Position numbers and translations under genes: made by a program. Shown here one piece after another: positions 54,239 to 64,000 of a stretch of 64,000 bases of DNA. The DNA comes from Akanthomyces muscarius (Eukaryota; Ascomycota; Sordariomycetes; Hypocreales; Cordycipitaceae), in contig NC_079241.1 in assembly GCF_028009165.1 (NCBI RefSeq), forward strand, positions 1,302,001-1,366,000, in the 5' to 3' direction. The notes beneath the pieces are model-generated. The model ran no database searches. It saw nothing but the letters and a program-made list of their open reading frames with translations, and was not told the origin of the DNA. Numbering within the stretch: position 1 is the stretch's first letter; every line of letters starts with the position of its first letter.

Positions 54239-55350
54239 AAGGATTTGTTTCTTCCGACTATCGTGCTTCTTTATGGCTGTATGAGCACTACGAGCGGACC
54301 AATTTGCAACATGACTGGAGTTTGCATTTATTTCATTTGTTGGTTATATATATTATTAGCGAGGCCTCGCGGCAACATGCCATCTTTGTTTTACTGTACC
54401 GAGATTGAGGCCGCAAAAACAAGGAAGACTACGGAAAAGGACGAAAGACTCCAAAAAAAAGCGCGACTGGATTCAAGATCTTCGATAGTTTCTTCAGATT
54501 CAATTCCACAGACATTACACAAAACAAGCTTTGAGCAACCTGACAGTCTATAGACTCTACAGCAATGTTACACGGCCGATGTGAAGATGCAGCTTACCAG
54601 CTGTCAACAAAGAAAATAAATGTGATTGTGTCACCCTCAAACCTCCGACGTCAGCCGCTGCCGTGTGCAGCCCCCCTCCTCATCGGAGGGACCCTTCCCA
54701 GTGGCTCGATTCGCGATTTCTTCGACAGAGCGCCATTGGCGAATCAAGATTGCAATTTAATTTCTTAGATCGAATAAGGCTGTCCGCCTTTTTGTTTCAG
54801 GCTCGATCAGCGCCTCCTTTTCTCCTCAGGCATTTCAGCATTTCAGGCATTTCAGGTATCTACTTGCCGCCCGCTAGGCAGGAGATCGTGATGGTTGAGG
54901 CAAGAGCTACACGAATCACGGAGGGGCGAGACTTGTGGGTTCCTGACAGCAATTTCCTCATGCGGAAGGATCAAAGACAAAATTCATGTCGCAGAGTGTG
55001 AACTCGTGCAACCACGCGTTGAACGTTGTTGTCTCAATCGTCCACCACCCAGCGAGGGAGGTGCGTCTGCGTGCATGTGCATTGCATTCATGCAGCCACA
55101 TGCGTATGCACGATTCCAAGTACGCAGCGTTACGCAGGCAGGTGTTAAATTTCTCGTTTCCTCAAAGTGATATTAGATTTCTTGTTTTGTTATTTCTGGT
55201 TATTCTTTTAACGTGCATTTGAGTGGAGGCTCTCTGTGGCATTCTGTTTGTTGTCTCATTCCGAAACCACCAATCTCAGCCTCTTGTGTCTACATCACAC
55301 AAGCTCGTGAATTACTCCGAAGTGCAGTCTCCCCAAGAATATGTTCTCCT
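54239..55350. other. Intergenic, no gene seen
   Basis: 3' flanks of two converging genes. A short direct repeat of GCATTTCAG (54830-54860) is present. Confidence 0.4.
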
Positions 55351-56015
55351 CTACGCACCGCCCTCACGCTTAGCATATTCATCCTCGATGGCTTCTTCGT
55401 ATCGCTCTTCCGCCGAGCGGGGATCCTCACGGAGAACACCATCCTTGACGAGGGTCTCGGGGGCAGGGCGGTTCGAAATCTTGTCGTTGAGCTTGTCTCC
55501 GAGCATGTGCTTCTCGAGCTGCGCAACAAGAAAAGTCAGTAACCACTGGATACGGTTTACCGCGCTCGGCTTCCGCAATGCAAGCAAACGGGCCCGTTGG
55601 CTATGCACGCGAGAGCATGCGGTAACCCGCCTGCAGGCGCATGCGCACGATAATGCCGGCGGAAACCGATGCGGCAGACTGCCGTAATGGCTGTGTCATG
55701 TAGTACTTACTTCCTTCTGTTGTGAGAGGAGGCCGGGTGCGGCGCTGGATGCGGGCAGGATGTTCTCTAGAAAATGATAGATGACAGATTAGCTCGTTAT
55801 TCTCCCGACATTGCATGGCGCAGTGATACAGAAAATGTAGTGAAATGAGGCGAGAAAGGAATGGCGGGCAAATGTGCAAACATACTGTCGACCAGTTCAG
55901 CACGGTCGGGACGGTGCTGGAGATGGTTCTCGAGCGAGTTCTTGCGCTCAATTGGCGAGATGGGCGCCTCGTCGACAGGCTTGGTAGCGCTCTTGCTCTG
56001 CTCGTTTTCGGCCAT
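55351..56015 (-). CDS. RPEL-repeat protein
   Basis: Three exons on the minus strand (55886-56015, 55711-55766, 55351-55518) join in frame to 117 residues. Two RPEL-type repeats are visible: SLENHLQHRPDRAELVDKNI (about residues 27-46, split by intron 1) and KLNDKISNRPAPETLVKDGV (about 70-89), both with the R-P core. The first is preceded by SPIER and the second is followed by LREDPRSAEERYEEAIEDEY, an acidic helix-like tail. In animals RPEL motifs bind G-actin and control MRTF and Phactr proteins. Fungi have short two-repeat proteins of this sort with unknown function. The gene lies 1.6 kb from myosin I, transcribed divergently. Confidence 0.82.
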
Positions 56016-57649
56016 TTTGAAGATGGAAAATGTGTTGAATAGGTTGTAAATGCGAGGGTGGCAAACGGTGGTGACGAAGGTTGTAAGTGCGGTTTTGTAG
56101 TCACAAGCTTCCAGGCACTGGTGGGCGGCCGCCGGATCAGTACCTCAGGTAGAGCTGCTCGTAGTGTACCTTGCTGGAGCTGGGACGCCACTACCTAGGC
56201 AGGACAGCGGAACAGGCGAGTCGCACGAGAACGTTTAACTGGGTCTGTGCCTCAGTATCAAGGTTTCGCAGAGATGCAAAGCAAGGCAGAGAGCACAAAG
56301 GTTGGACAGCGTAGAAAAGAAAGGGTCGACGGAGTGTGCGATGAAGGAGATGGGCAGTACAAGAGGCGGGGGTGTTGATGGTATTTAATAATGTACAGAT
56401 ATCATTTGGACAAGCCCAGCAACGAGCTCACCGGCAGGGTGCATGCATTAGTTGAGGCTGCTGCGGCGGCCACTGGCTGTCCTCGTTAGTAGCTGAGCGG
56501 TCGCCAGACAAAAGGTACAAGCAGCGTAGACGGCCGTCGCAGGTACTTCGCAGGGACCTGCCCTGTACCTGAGGTACCAGTTGTCATGCCCAACTGAGTG
56601 AGCTACCATCCTGCCAAATTGCCCCACTCTGGCGATGGCATGGACGATGGGCTACCCCGCAACGGAGCTGCCAGCGCGACGAACAGTGGCGAGTGGTTAC
56701 AGTGGTTACAGTGGTTACAGTGGTTACAGTGGCTACAGTGGTCAAGACAGCTGATATAGCGCAGTAGCTCTATTCAGACAGAGCTACCTAGTTTCGATTA
56801 ATGCAGCGCATAAAAAGTACAAGGAACAAAGTACCTTGATTGCACCAAGAGTCGTTGGATGAACTTTTTCTGCGGGGGACGCTTCAGCATCTCAAGCTTC
56901 AAAAGTTGCTGCTGAGACAGAGGGGTATATAGCGAAGCTTGTCGTTGGGCAAATGTCCTTGGATGTTGCCGTTCGAGAGAGACTGCACAACACCAACCAT
57001 TTTGGCAACACAGGAAGAGGCCAACAAACTCCTGATCTCATTTGAGAATCAAAACAGCAAACAAAAACTAGAGAAACTGCATTAGCCGCCGTCACGTCGC
57101 GCCAGTATGGAAACGTCAAATTTGATCGGGCAACAAGAGGTCCAGCCACAGTAGCCCAGCCACAACCTTGTGGCATACCGAACCCAACTATTAATCTTCA
57201 GAAAATGTGCTTAAAAACACCAAAATATTTGCTACCCTGAAATTTGGATCTAAATATAAAATCCCATTCTTCATGACGTCGGCCCGCATGCTCCAACCTT
57301 TGTTGCGTAAGCTATGGCTAGTTGGCGCCACTTGCGTGGCATTGAGGCGGTGCGCTGTGGCGGGAAAAGGTCGGCCGCTGCGGCGCTGCCAGCCTTTCGT
57401 CACCGGTCTGGCCCTCAGCCAGGCACCCGATTTCCGCCCGCTTCTTTGAAGCCAACCAACCCGCCATCCAATTTTCAGCATCCTGTCTGATTTCCTCATT
57501 CTTCCCTTTTTGCGTGTTTCGTCTTGATCTTTATTCGAATGCGCTCCTGACCGAACTGTACTTGCATGGGTGTCGTCTAGCAGCATCGACACCAGCTCTC
57601 GCCCTCTCTCCTTTCCCGCCCTTCTCCCCTCAGTGTCACCTCGCCCACA
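56016..57649. other. Divergent promoter region of the RPEL and myosin I genes
   Basis: No supported gene. It holds a 9-base tandem repeat (56693-56741) and, close to the myosin start, a CT-rich leader (57480-57645). Confidence 0.4.
56693..56741. repeat. Tandem repeat, 9-base unit GTGGTTACA
   Basis: Four exact copies and a fifth with one change (GTGGCTACA), followed by a partial unit GTGG. Intergenic. Confidence 0.92.
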
Positions 57650-60600
57650 ATGGTAGGATCCAGCCCTCCGGCCGGCGCATGCGCTCCTCCGCGCTCTGCA
57701 GCTCCTCGCTAACCCTGGACCGTCACGCAGGGTATCTCACGGCGTCCCAAGGACAAGTCTGCCCGCAATGCTCAGCAAGGAGCCTCTGGCGGCGGCAGCG
57801 CCAAACCGAAAAAGGCCACCTTCGACACCACCAAGAAGAAGGAGATTGGTGTCTCCGATCTGACTTTGCTCAGCAAGGTGTCCAACGAGGCCATCAATGA
57901 CAACCTCAAGAAGCGATTCGAGGGCGCCGAAATCTACACATACATTGGCCACGTATTGGTCTCCGTCAATCCCTTCCGCGACCTAGGCATCTACACAGAC
58001 CAGGTCCTCGACAGCTACCGCGGCAAAAACCGCCTGGAGATGCCGCCCCATGTCTTCGCCATCGCTGAATCCGCCTACTACAACATGAAGGCTTATCACG
58101 AAAACCAATGCGTCATTATTTCCGGCGAATCAGGTGCAGGAAAGACCGAGGCCGCCAAGCGCATCATGCAGTACATTGCCAACGTCTCCGGCGGACAGTC
58201 CGGCGATATTCAAAAAATCAAGGACATGGTGCTGGCTACCAACCCTTTGTTGGAATCTTTTGGTAACGCCAAAACGCTGCGAAACAACAACTCGTCGCGA
58301 TTCGGCAAGTACCTCCAGATCTACTTCAACTCCACTGGCGAGCCTGTTGGTGCCGACATTACCAACTACCTGCTCGAAAAGTCCCGTGTCGTCGGCCAGA
58401 TTACCAACGAGCGAAACTTCCACATCTTCTACCAATTCACCAAGGGCGCTTCCCGTCAGTACCAAGAGCTCTTTGGCATTCAAAAGCCCGAGACCTACCT
58501 CTACACCAGCCGCTCAAAGTGCTTAGACGTCGACGGCATTGACGATCTCGCCGAATTCCAGGATACTCTCAACGCCATGAAGGTTATTGGCCTGTCACAG
58601 GAAGAGCAGGACGAGGTCTTCCGTGTATTGGCTACCATTCTGTGGGTCGGCAACATTCAGTTCCAAGAGGATCAGAGTGGCTATGCAGAGGTGCGCGACA
58701 GCTCCGTCGTTGACTTTGCTGCCTACCTACTTGAAACCACCCCGGAGCAGCTCGTCAAGGGCATCACCATCCGCATTCTTACTCCCCGAAACGGTGAAGT
58801 CATCGAGTCTCCCGCCAACCCCGCGCAGGCCGCGGCTACTCGTGACGGCTTGGCCATGGCCCTGTACAACAACCTCTTCGACTGGATTGTTGCCCGCATC
58901 AACAAGTCGCTAAAATCTCAGCAAGCCACCGCTAACGCTGTTGGAATTCTGGATATCTACGGCTTCGAGATTTTCGAGAAGAACAGTTTTGAGCAGCTCT
59001 GCATCAACTACGTCAACGAGAAGCTTCAGCAGATTTTTATTCAGCTGACTCTGAAGACTGAGCAAGAAGAATATGCCCGTGAGAAGATTCAATGGACGCC
59101 TATTCAATATTTCGACAACAAGGTCGTCTGCGAACTGATCGAGCAGGTACGCCCTCCTGGTATTTTCTCCGCCATGAAGGATGCCACCAAGACCGCACAT
59201 GCCGATCCTGCCGCTTGCGACCGCACCTTCATGACCAGCATTAACGGCATGAGCCATGCCCACTTGACGCCTCGACAAGGCAACTTCATAATCAAGCACT
59301 ACGCTGGTGACGTCGCTTATACTGTTGATGGCATTACGGACAAGAACAAGGACCAGCTTCTCAAGGGTCTGCTGAACCTTTTCCAGAATAGCAACAACAA
59401 GTTCATTCACTCGCTTTTCCCCCAGCAAGTTGATCAGGACAACAGGAAGCAGCCTCCTTCTGCTGGCGATCGAATTCGCTCTTCGGCCAACGCGCTGGTA
59501 GAGACTTTGATGAAGTGTCAGCCGTCATACATTCGAACAATCAAGCCCAACGAGAACAAGTCGCCTACCGAATACAACAGCCCCAACGTTCTTCATCAAA
59601 TCAAATACCTCGGTTTGCAAGAAAACGTCCGAATCCGTCGTGCTGGTTTCGCCTACCGCCAATCATTTGACAAGTTTGTTGATCGTTTCTTCCTGCTGTC
59701 TCCCGCGACATCCTATGCCGGCGAGTACACTTGGCAGGGATCGTACGAGGATGCTGTCAAGCAGATTCTCAAAGATACCAGCATCCCCAAAGAAGAGTGG
59801 CAAATGGGTGTTACCAAGGCTTTTATCAAGGCGCCCGAGACGTTGTTTGCTCTGGAGCACATGAGAGACAGATATTGGCACAACATGGCCACTCGTATTC
59901 AAAGAATGTGGCGAGCGTATCTTGCCTACCGTGCTGAGAGTGCCACTCGTATTCAGCGCGTATGGCGCAAGAAGAGGACTGGTGCTGAATACTTGCAGCT
60001 GCGTGACCACGGTCACCGCATCCTCCAAGGTCGCAAGGAGCGTCGCCGGATGAGTATTCTTGGCTCGCGTCGCTTCCTGGGAGACTATCTGGGAGTCAAT
60101 GCTTCGGTTGGTTTTGGTGCTCAAGTCCGACAAGCTGCGAACCTGGGCAACAACGAGCGAGCAGTCTTTTCCTGCCGTGCCGAGATTCTGGAAGCCAAGT
60201 TTGGTCGTTCCAGTAAGCCCAGTCCTCGCCTCATCGTCGTCACCAACAGCAAATTTTACGTCATTGCACAGGCACTTGTCAGTGGACAACCACAAATTAT
60301 TGTCGAAAAGGCCATTCCCCTTGGCGCCATCAAGTTTATAGGAGTTTCGACGGCTCAGGACGACTGGTTCTCGCTGGGTGTTGGCTCTCCTCAGGAGCCC
60401 GACCCTTTGATGAACTGCATCCTGAAGACTGAGCTGTTCACCCAAATGCAGCGCGTTATGCCTGGTGGATTCAACCTCAAGATCGCAGACACCATCGAAT
60501 ACGCCAAAAAGCCCAACAAGATGCAGCAGGTACAGGTACTGAAGGACTCTCAGCAGCGCGCCGACTTTTACAAGAGTGGCGCGATTCATACCACGCGTGG

Positions 60601-61427
60601 AGAACCCCCCAACTCTGCATCACGACCTACGCCGAAGGGCAAGCCGGTTCCTCCTCGGCCAATCACTCGCGGCAAGCTTATCCGTCCTGGTGGTCCCAGC
60701 GGACGTCCCTCAAGATTGCAGGCCAACAGAAAAGCTCAGCCTCTCCCCTCAGCAGGTAGACGCTCCGTACCTCAACCGCCATCTGTCATCTCCGCCACCC
60801 CTACTCCGGTTGCTGCCGCCGCGCCAACACCTGTTGCTCGACAGCCCGCCGCCCAACCCGCTGTCCAGCGCGTTCTCCCCAGTCATACAAGAAACAACTC
60901 CGGGGCTGGGAGAGCACCGCCTCCTCCGCCACCTGCCGCGCCGCCGGCGAAGCCCAAGGTCATGGCCAAGGCTCTGTACGACTTTGCTGGCAGTAGGGAT
61001 AACGAGCTCACCATTACTGCTGGCGAGCTGATTGAGATTGTTCAGAAGGAAAACAACGGTAAGTTTCACATATTTTCTAGCTCAGAAATTACAGCAATAC
61101 TGACAACACGTAGGATGGTGGCTAGGAAAGAACGCTGGCGGCCAGGCTTGGGTTCCCGCCGCCTACGTAGAGGAGCAAGCCTCTGCGCCACCGCCCCCTC
61201 CGGTCAAAGCAAAACCCGCGCCGCCCGCGCCGCCCGCGAAGCGACCAGCTGCTGCTCGCAAGCTAGACGTAGCCCAGCGCGACTCGGGTATGAGCCTCAA
61301 CGGCGCGAACGGATCCGACACGAGCCGCAGCAACACGCCCACGCCCAGTCTCGGCGGCAGTCTGGCGGATGCCCTGCTGGCGAGGAAGAATGCGATGCAG
61401 AAGCGAGAGCAAGAGGATGACTGGTAA
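57650..61427 (+). CDS. myoA: Class I myosin (fungal MyoA/Myo3/Myo5 type)
   Basis: Three exons (57650-57652, 57731-61058, 61114-61427) give about 1214 residues. Exon 1 contributes only the ATG, after which a 78-base intron leads to GISRRPKDK, matching other fungal myosin I starts. The motor domain (about 45-730) has the P-loop GESGAGKT (133-140), switch [10 protein letters not shown], switch [19 protein letters not shown] and the actin-binding and converter regions. Two IQ motifs follow ([25 protein letters not shown]), then the lipid-binding TH1 domain, a Pro/Ala-rich TH2 region with polyproline, an SH3 domain ([20 protein letters not shown] onward, about 1078-1135, crossed by intron 2) and the acidic Arp2/3-binding end EQEDDW. 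Known role: actin patches, endocytosis and hyphal growth, with motor activity set by Pak-type kinases. Confidence 0.95.
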
Positions 61428-61995
61428 AGAGAAGTTGGACTCGGGGAGGGGGGTAGTTGTGCTCCTTTTTGTCTTGCCATGTTCTGATGATGACTGATAA
61501 TGCCTTTTTTGACTGGAATGTGGAAAACTCTTTTTTGTATGTAGATGGCAAAGGAGGATGTCTATTTTTGTACGTTTGAATCGGGGAAATGATAAAGAAA
61601 TCGATAGACTGAAAACGGACAAAAAATAACTAACGGTCATTGGAACGAGCTGTCTGGAAATAACGCGTTGGACACAGGGTGCAGCCCTGGAAAAAGAAAT
61701 GAAGTTGGCGGAGGTGATGTTGTGACAGAACAGAGCCAGCTCTATCGTCGCATGTCGATTCAACGAACAGTTGTTTCGATTAACAAATTTTTCAGAGTGA
61801 TCGGTGCACGTAATTGTAAAAAATTTGCATTCCATATTTGCGCTCAATGCCCTGAGATGTAAATGCATTCATTCAGAAACTCCAGCCCCTAGCCTCCATC
61901 ATATGCTAATATTTCTGTAATTCCTCTATACGCCTGCGTTTCTGCACATATTTTTTTAACAACGCCAATCCCATGCAAGCAACTTATTTTACAAA
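61428..61995. other. Intergenic between converging myoA and pfa4
   Basis: 3' flanks only, no gene seen. Confidence 0.45.
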
Positions 61996-63339
61996 CTATT
62001 CATCGTCGTTCGCTTTCTGCGCCCTTCGCCGCCGCAGCAGCTCGCCCAGCGGAACGTCCTCGTCGTCGTTGTCGTCCTGCTTCGCCGTGTAGTCATAGTC
62101 GACCTCATCCTCATCGACACCAAAGTCAGCCAGCTTGTCGCCGTCGCCATCCGCCCATTCGTCCACCTCGTCGCCTTCATAGTCCGAGTAGTAGCTGTCC
62201 GCCGCTTCATAATCCTCCACGACTTTGCCGCCCTGCTCCTCTTCCAGCTCAGCAAGGAGCGCCTTGCGCTGGCGCCTGAGGTCCCTGTCCTGGCGCTCCT
62301 GAAACGCCTTTTTGCGCTCCTCGGGGCTCAGGTCGAGCTCGCGCAGTTCCTTCGCATAGTCGCGCTTGGTGCCGAGGTTGTTCTGCCCAGCACCGCCGCG
62401 GGCCGCGCGGCGTATCTTTTCGGGGTCGGGCGGCGGCCACATGCCCTCCTTTCGGTTGAAGCCATTTTCCTCCCACGTCCACCCTGTAGTTCCCTTGCCG
62501 GGCTGCGCGACGCGCGGGTGCCCGGCCAGCGGAAAGAGCCACAGGAAGAACATGCGCGTGCCCATGGCCTGCGCCATGTTGGCAAAGAAGCCGATATCAT
62601 ATGGAAACTCGACCTTTTCGAACCGAATCGTTTCGCCGTCTGGTCCGACAATGTCCCACCAGTCGCGGCCGCCGCGCTGGCTGATGGTCTCGTGGCGGTC
62701 CTGCTCCCACATTTCAATCATGGTCTGGTTGAAGAGCCAGCCGCGGACCGTCGTCACGAGCATGACGAGCAGCGCGAGCGACGTGGCCATGTGCACGAGC
62801 GCGACGAGGGACAGCGCGACGAGCGTGCCGACGCTGGGACCCAGGTAAGACGGCAGGAAGCGGTCGTCCCAGAGGCTGGCGAGGCGCTGCCACAGCAGGT
62901 AGGCGAGCATGAGCAGCGACAGGTTGGCGTAGACGAGGAAGCGGAGGAAGTGCGGAAAGGTCGTCATGGACACGCAGTTGCCGGTCCAGGGGCAGTGGTG
63001 GTCCATCTTGGGGATGCAGCGCCGGCAGTGGCGGCAGTGGTGCGCGCGCGGCGGCTTCGGCGCCGCGCACTTGCTGCACCACCGGCCCTTGGCCTCGACA
63101 ACCTGCTGCGAGGGAGGCGTGTAGCGGCCGGGGTCGACGGCGCAGGTCCGCGCGTAGGTGAGCCAGAGCGTGAGCAGCAGGCCGTTGAAGACAATCGTCT
63201 CGGTGCGGGAGGGGGCGCCGGGCTCGAGGAACTCGTCGTGGAAGATGTACTGCGAAAAGTAGCCCAGGAAGCCAATCAGCAGGCAGACGCCCGGGATGGC
63301 CGCCTTTTGCACGATGCCGGCATCTCCAATGCCCGCCAT
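61996..63339 (-). CDS. pfa4: DHHC palmitoyltransferase, Pfa4 type
   Basis: Single exon of 447 residues. Two N-terminal TM segments (AAIPGVCLLIGFLGYFSQYI and IVFNGLLLTLWLTYA) are followed by the cysteine-rich domain WCSKCAAPKPPRAHHCRHCR with the catalytic DHHC at residues 113-116 (KMDHHCPWTGNCVS). Two more TM segments (around 130-160 and 170-200) come next. The short N-terminal loop and the EPGAPSRTET segment match fungal Pfa4, an ER protein that S-acylates chitin synthase Chs3 and amino-acid permeases. The long acidic tail (EEEQGGKVVEDYEAADSYYS and onward to the end, rich in Asp/Glu) is longer than in yeast but common in filamentous species. All zinc and catalytic cysteines are present. Confidence 0.92.
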   Translation of the reverse strand: MAGIGDAGIVQKAAIPGVCLLIGFLGYFSQYIFHDEFLEPGAPSRTETIVFNGLLLTLWLTYARTCAVDPGRYTPPSQQVVEAKGRWCSKCAAPKPPRAHHCRHCRRCIPKMDHHCPWTGNCVSMTTFPHFLRFLVYANLSLLMLAYLLWQRLASLWDDRFLPSYLGPSVGTLVALSLVALVHMATSLALLVMLVTTVRGWLFNQTMIEMWEQDRHETISQRGGRDWWDIVGPDGETIRFEKVEFPYDIGFFANMAQAMGTRMFFLWLFPLAGHPRVAQPGKGTTGWTWEENGFNRKEGMWPPPDPEKIRRAARGGAGQNNLGTKRDYAKELRELDLSPEERKKAFQERQDRDLRRQRKALLAELEEEQGGKVVEDYEAADSYYSDYEGDEVDEWADGDGDKLADFGVDEDEVDYDYTAKQDDNDDEDVPLGELLRRRRAQKANDDE

Positions 63340-63702
63340 GGCGATTTGTTCGAGTGGCGATGCACGGAGGTTTGTGAAGTTTGCTATGTTGAAAAGGCGA
63401 TGATGGAGGTGTCCAACGGGGGGCCAAGCTTCGGGAGCTTCACCCTAGCGGCGGCTCGTCCGGCAGTGACGCAGCGTTTTTGCTAGTGGAGGGGAGTCCC
63501 TGGAGTCCCTGGACAAGGATTACATAACCCCCCTGAACTGCCGTCTCAAACTCGACGCTGTTTCCATCTCGACTTTGCAGCGCGCAATTTCAAATTAACT
63601 AGGGCTGCTTGCTTGCTTTTTACTCAGTATGAAATCTACCGCGCCATGATTCGTCTCTTCTACCAATAGCAACTCTTTGCAAAGCCTTCTCGCCAATCCG
63701 CC
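63340..63702. other. Short divergent promoter region at the right end
   Basis: 363 bases between pfa4 and a putative plus-strand gene. No other feature seen. Confidence 0.4.
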
Positions 63703-64000
63703 ATGGAGGCGTTTTCCCTGGTGCACATAGCGCCGTTGAGGTATGAAATATCAAACACATCAGCCCTGGTTTGCAGACTGACATTATTCTCTTGGGATAG
63801 CACGGTCGTATCTTTATGGTACTTTTCTCGCGCTTGGGCAAATCACTCACTACCTAGTACGCTCTTCCTTCTCACCTGAGAATGCGCATCTACTAAATCT
63901 CATGCCTGGCAGGCCGACCACATCAATCTGCTATTTTACTGCTTCTATTATCATCTGTGTGCTGTTATGTTGTCGCACATTTCACGAAAACGAAACCTTC
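63703..64000 (+). CDS. Putative 5' end of an unidentified membrane protein gene (cut by window)
   Basis: Three exons can be joined with matching phases: 63703-63740 (MEAFSLVHIAPL), 63801-63856 (VVSLWYFSRAWANHSLP) and 63913 to the window end (RPHQSAILLLLLSSVCCYVV, open to the edge). The donors GTATGA and GTACGC and the acceptors ATAG and GGCAG are acceptable. The start context CGCCATGG is good, and the position opposite pfa4 suits a divergent gene. The last exon reads as a TM segment. The family is not recognised and the model is incomplete. Confidence 0.4.

Overview
The window comes from the nuclear genome of a filamentous ascomycete, most likely a sordariomycete of the order Hypocreales. The signs are short (50-100 base) spliceosomal introns with GTAAGT/GTATGT-like donors and CTAAC/CTGAC-like branch sites, CT-rich leaders, and fungal families such as a class I myosin with an acidic tail, DUF3176, a Ycp4/Pst2 flavodoxin, and a complete set of core quinate-utilisation genes. 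The order-level placement is inference. I found no CRISPR array, bacterial operon, rRNA or convincing tRNA. Gene models below were joined by hand from exon frames, splice signals and family knowledge.

Left part (0.7-27 kb): housekeeping and accessory genes with no evident common pathway. They encode an Erv14/cornichon cargo receptor, the splicing factor Prp17, a PARP-type ADP-ribosyltransferase, a secreted ureohydrolase, a DUF3176 membrane protein with an internal TAG, a small SET protein, an F-box protein, homocitrate synthase (12 exons), a polytopic membrane protein, a Ycp4-type quinone reductase and a single-pass membrane protein. A decayed gene relic lies at 1.9-2.3 kb. The quinone reductase has an in-frame TGA followed by 46 more codons ending in a CaaX box, the most unusual coding signal in the window.

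Middle part (27.8-39.3 kb): a compact quinate catabolic cluster. In order it holds the repressor (qutR/qa-1S type, minus), activator (qutA/qa-1F type, plus), quinate permease (qutD/qa-y, plus), quinate dehydrogenase (qutB/qa-3, minus), dehydroshikimate dehydratase (qutC/qa-4, plus) and catabolic dehydroquinase (qutE/qa-2, minus). Together they import quinate and turn it into protocatechuate. Each promoter region of the cluster carries a 16-base dyad of the form GGATAA-N4-TTATCC or a close variant, as expected for the zinc-cluster activator. The cluster has no qutG or qutH gene.

Right part (39.6-64 kb): a proline-rich conserved protein, DNA polymerase kappa, an ER FKBP prolyl isomerase ending in KEEL and containing a GC-AG intron, two divergent F-box/leucine-rich paralogues (one clearly a pseudogene, the other probably frameshifted), a 66-residue serine-rich protein, an RPEL-repeat protein, class I myosin whose start codon stands alone before an intron, the palmitoyltransferase Pfa4, and the 5' end of an unidentified gene at the right edge.
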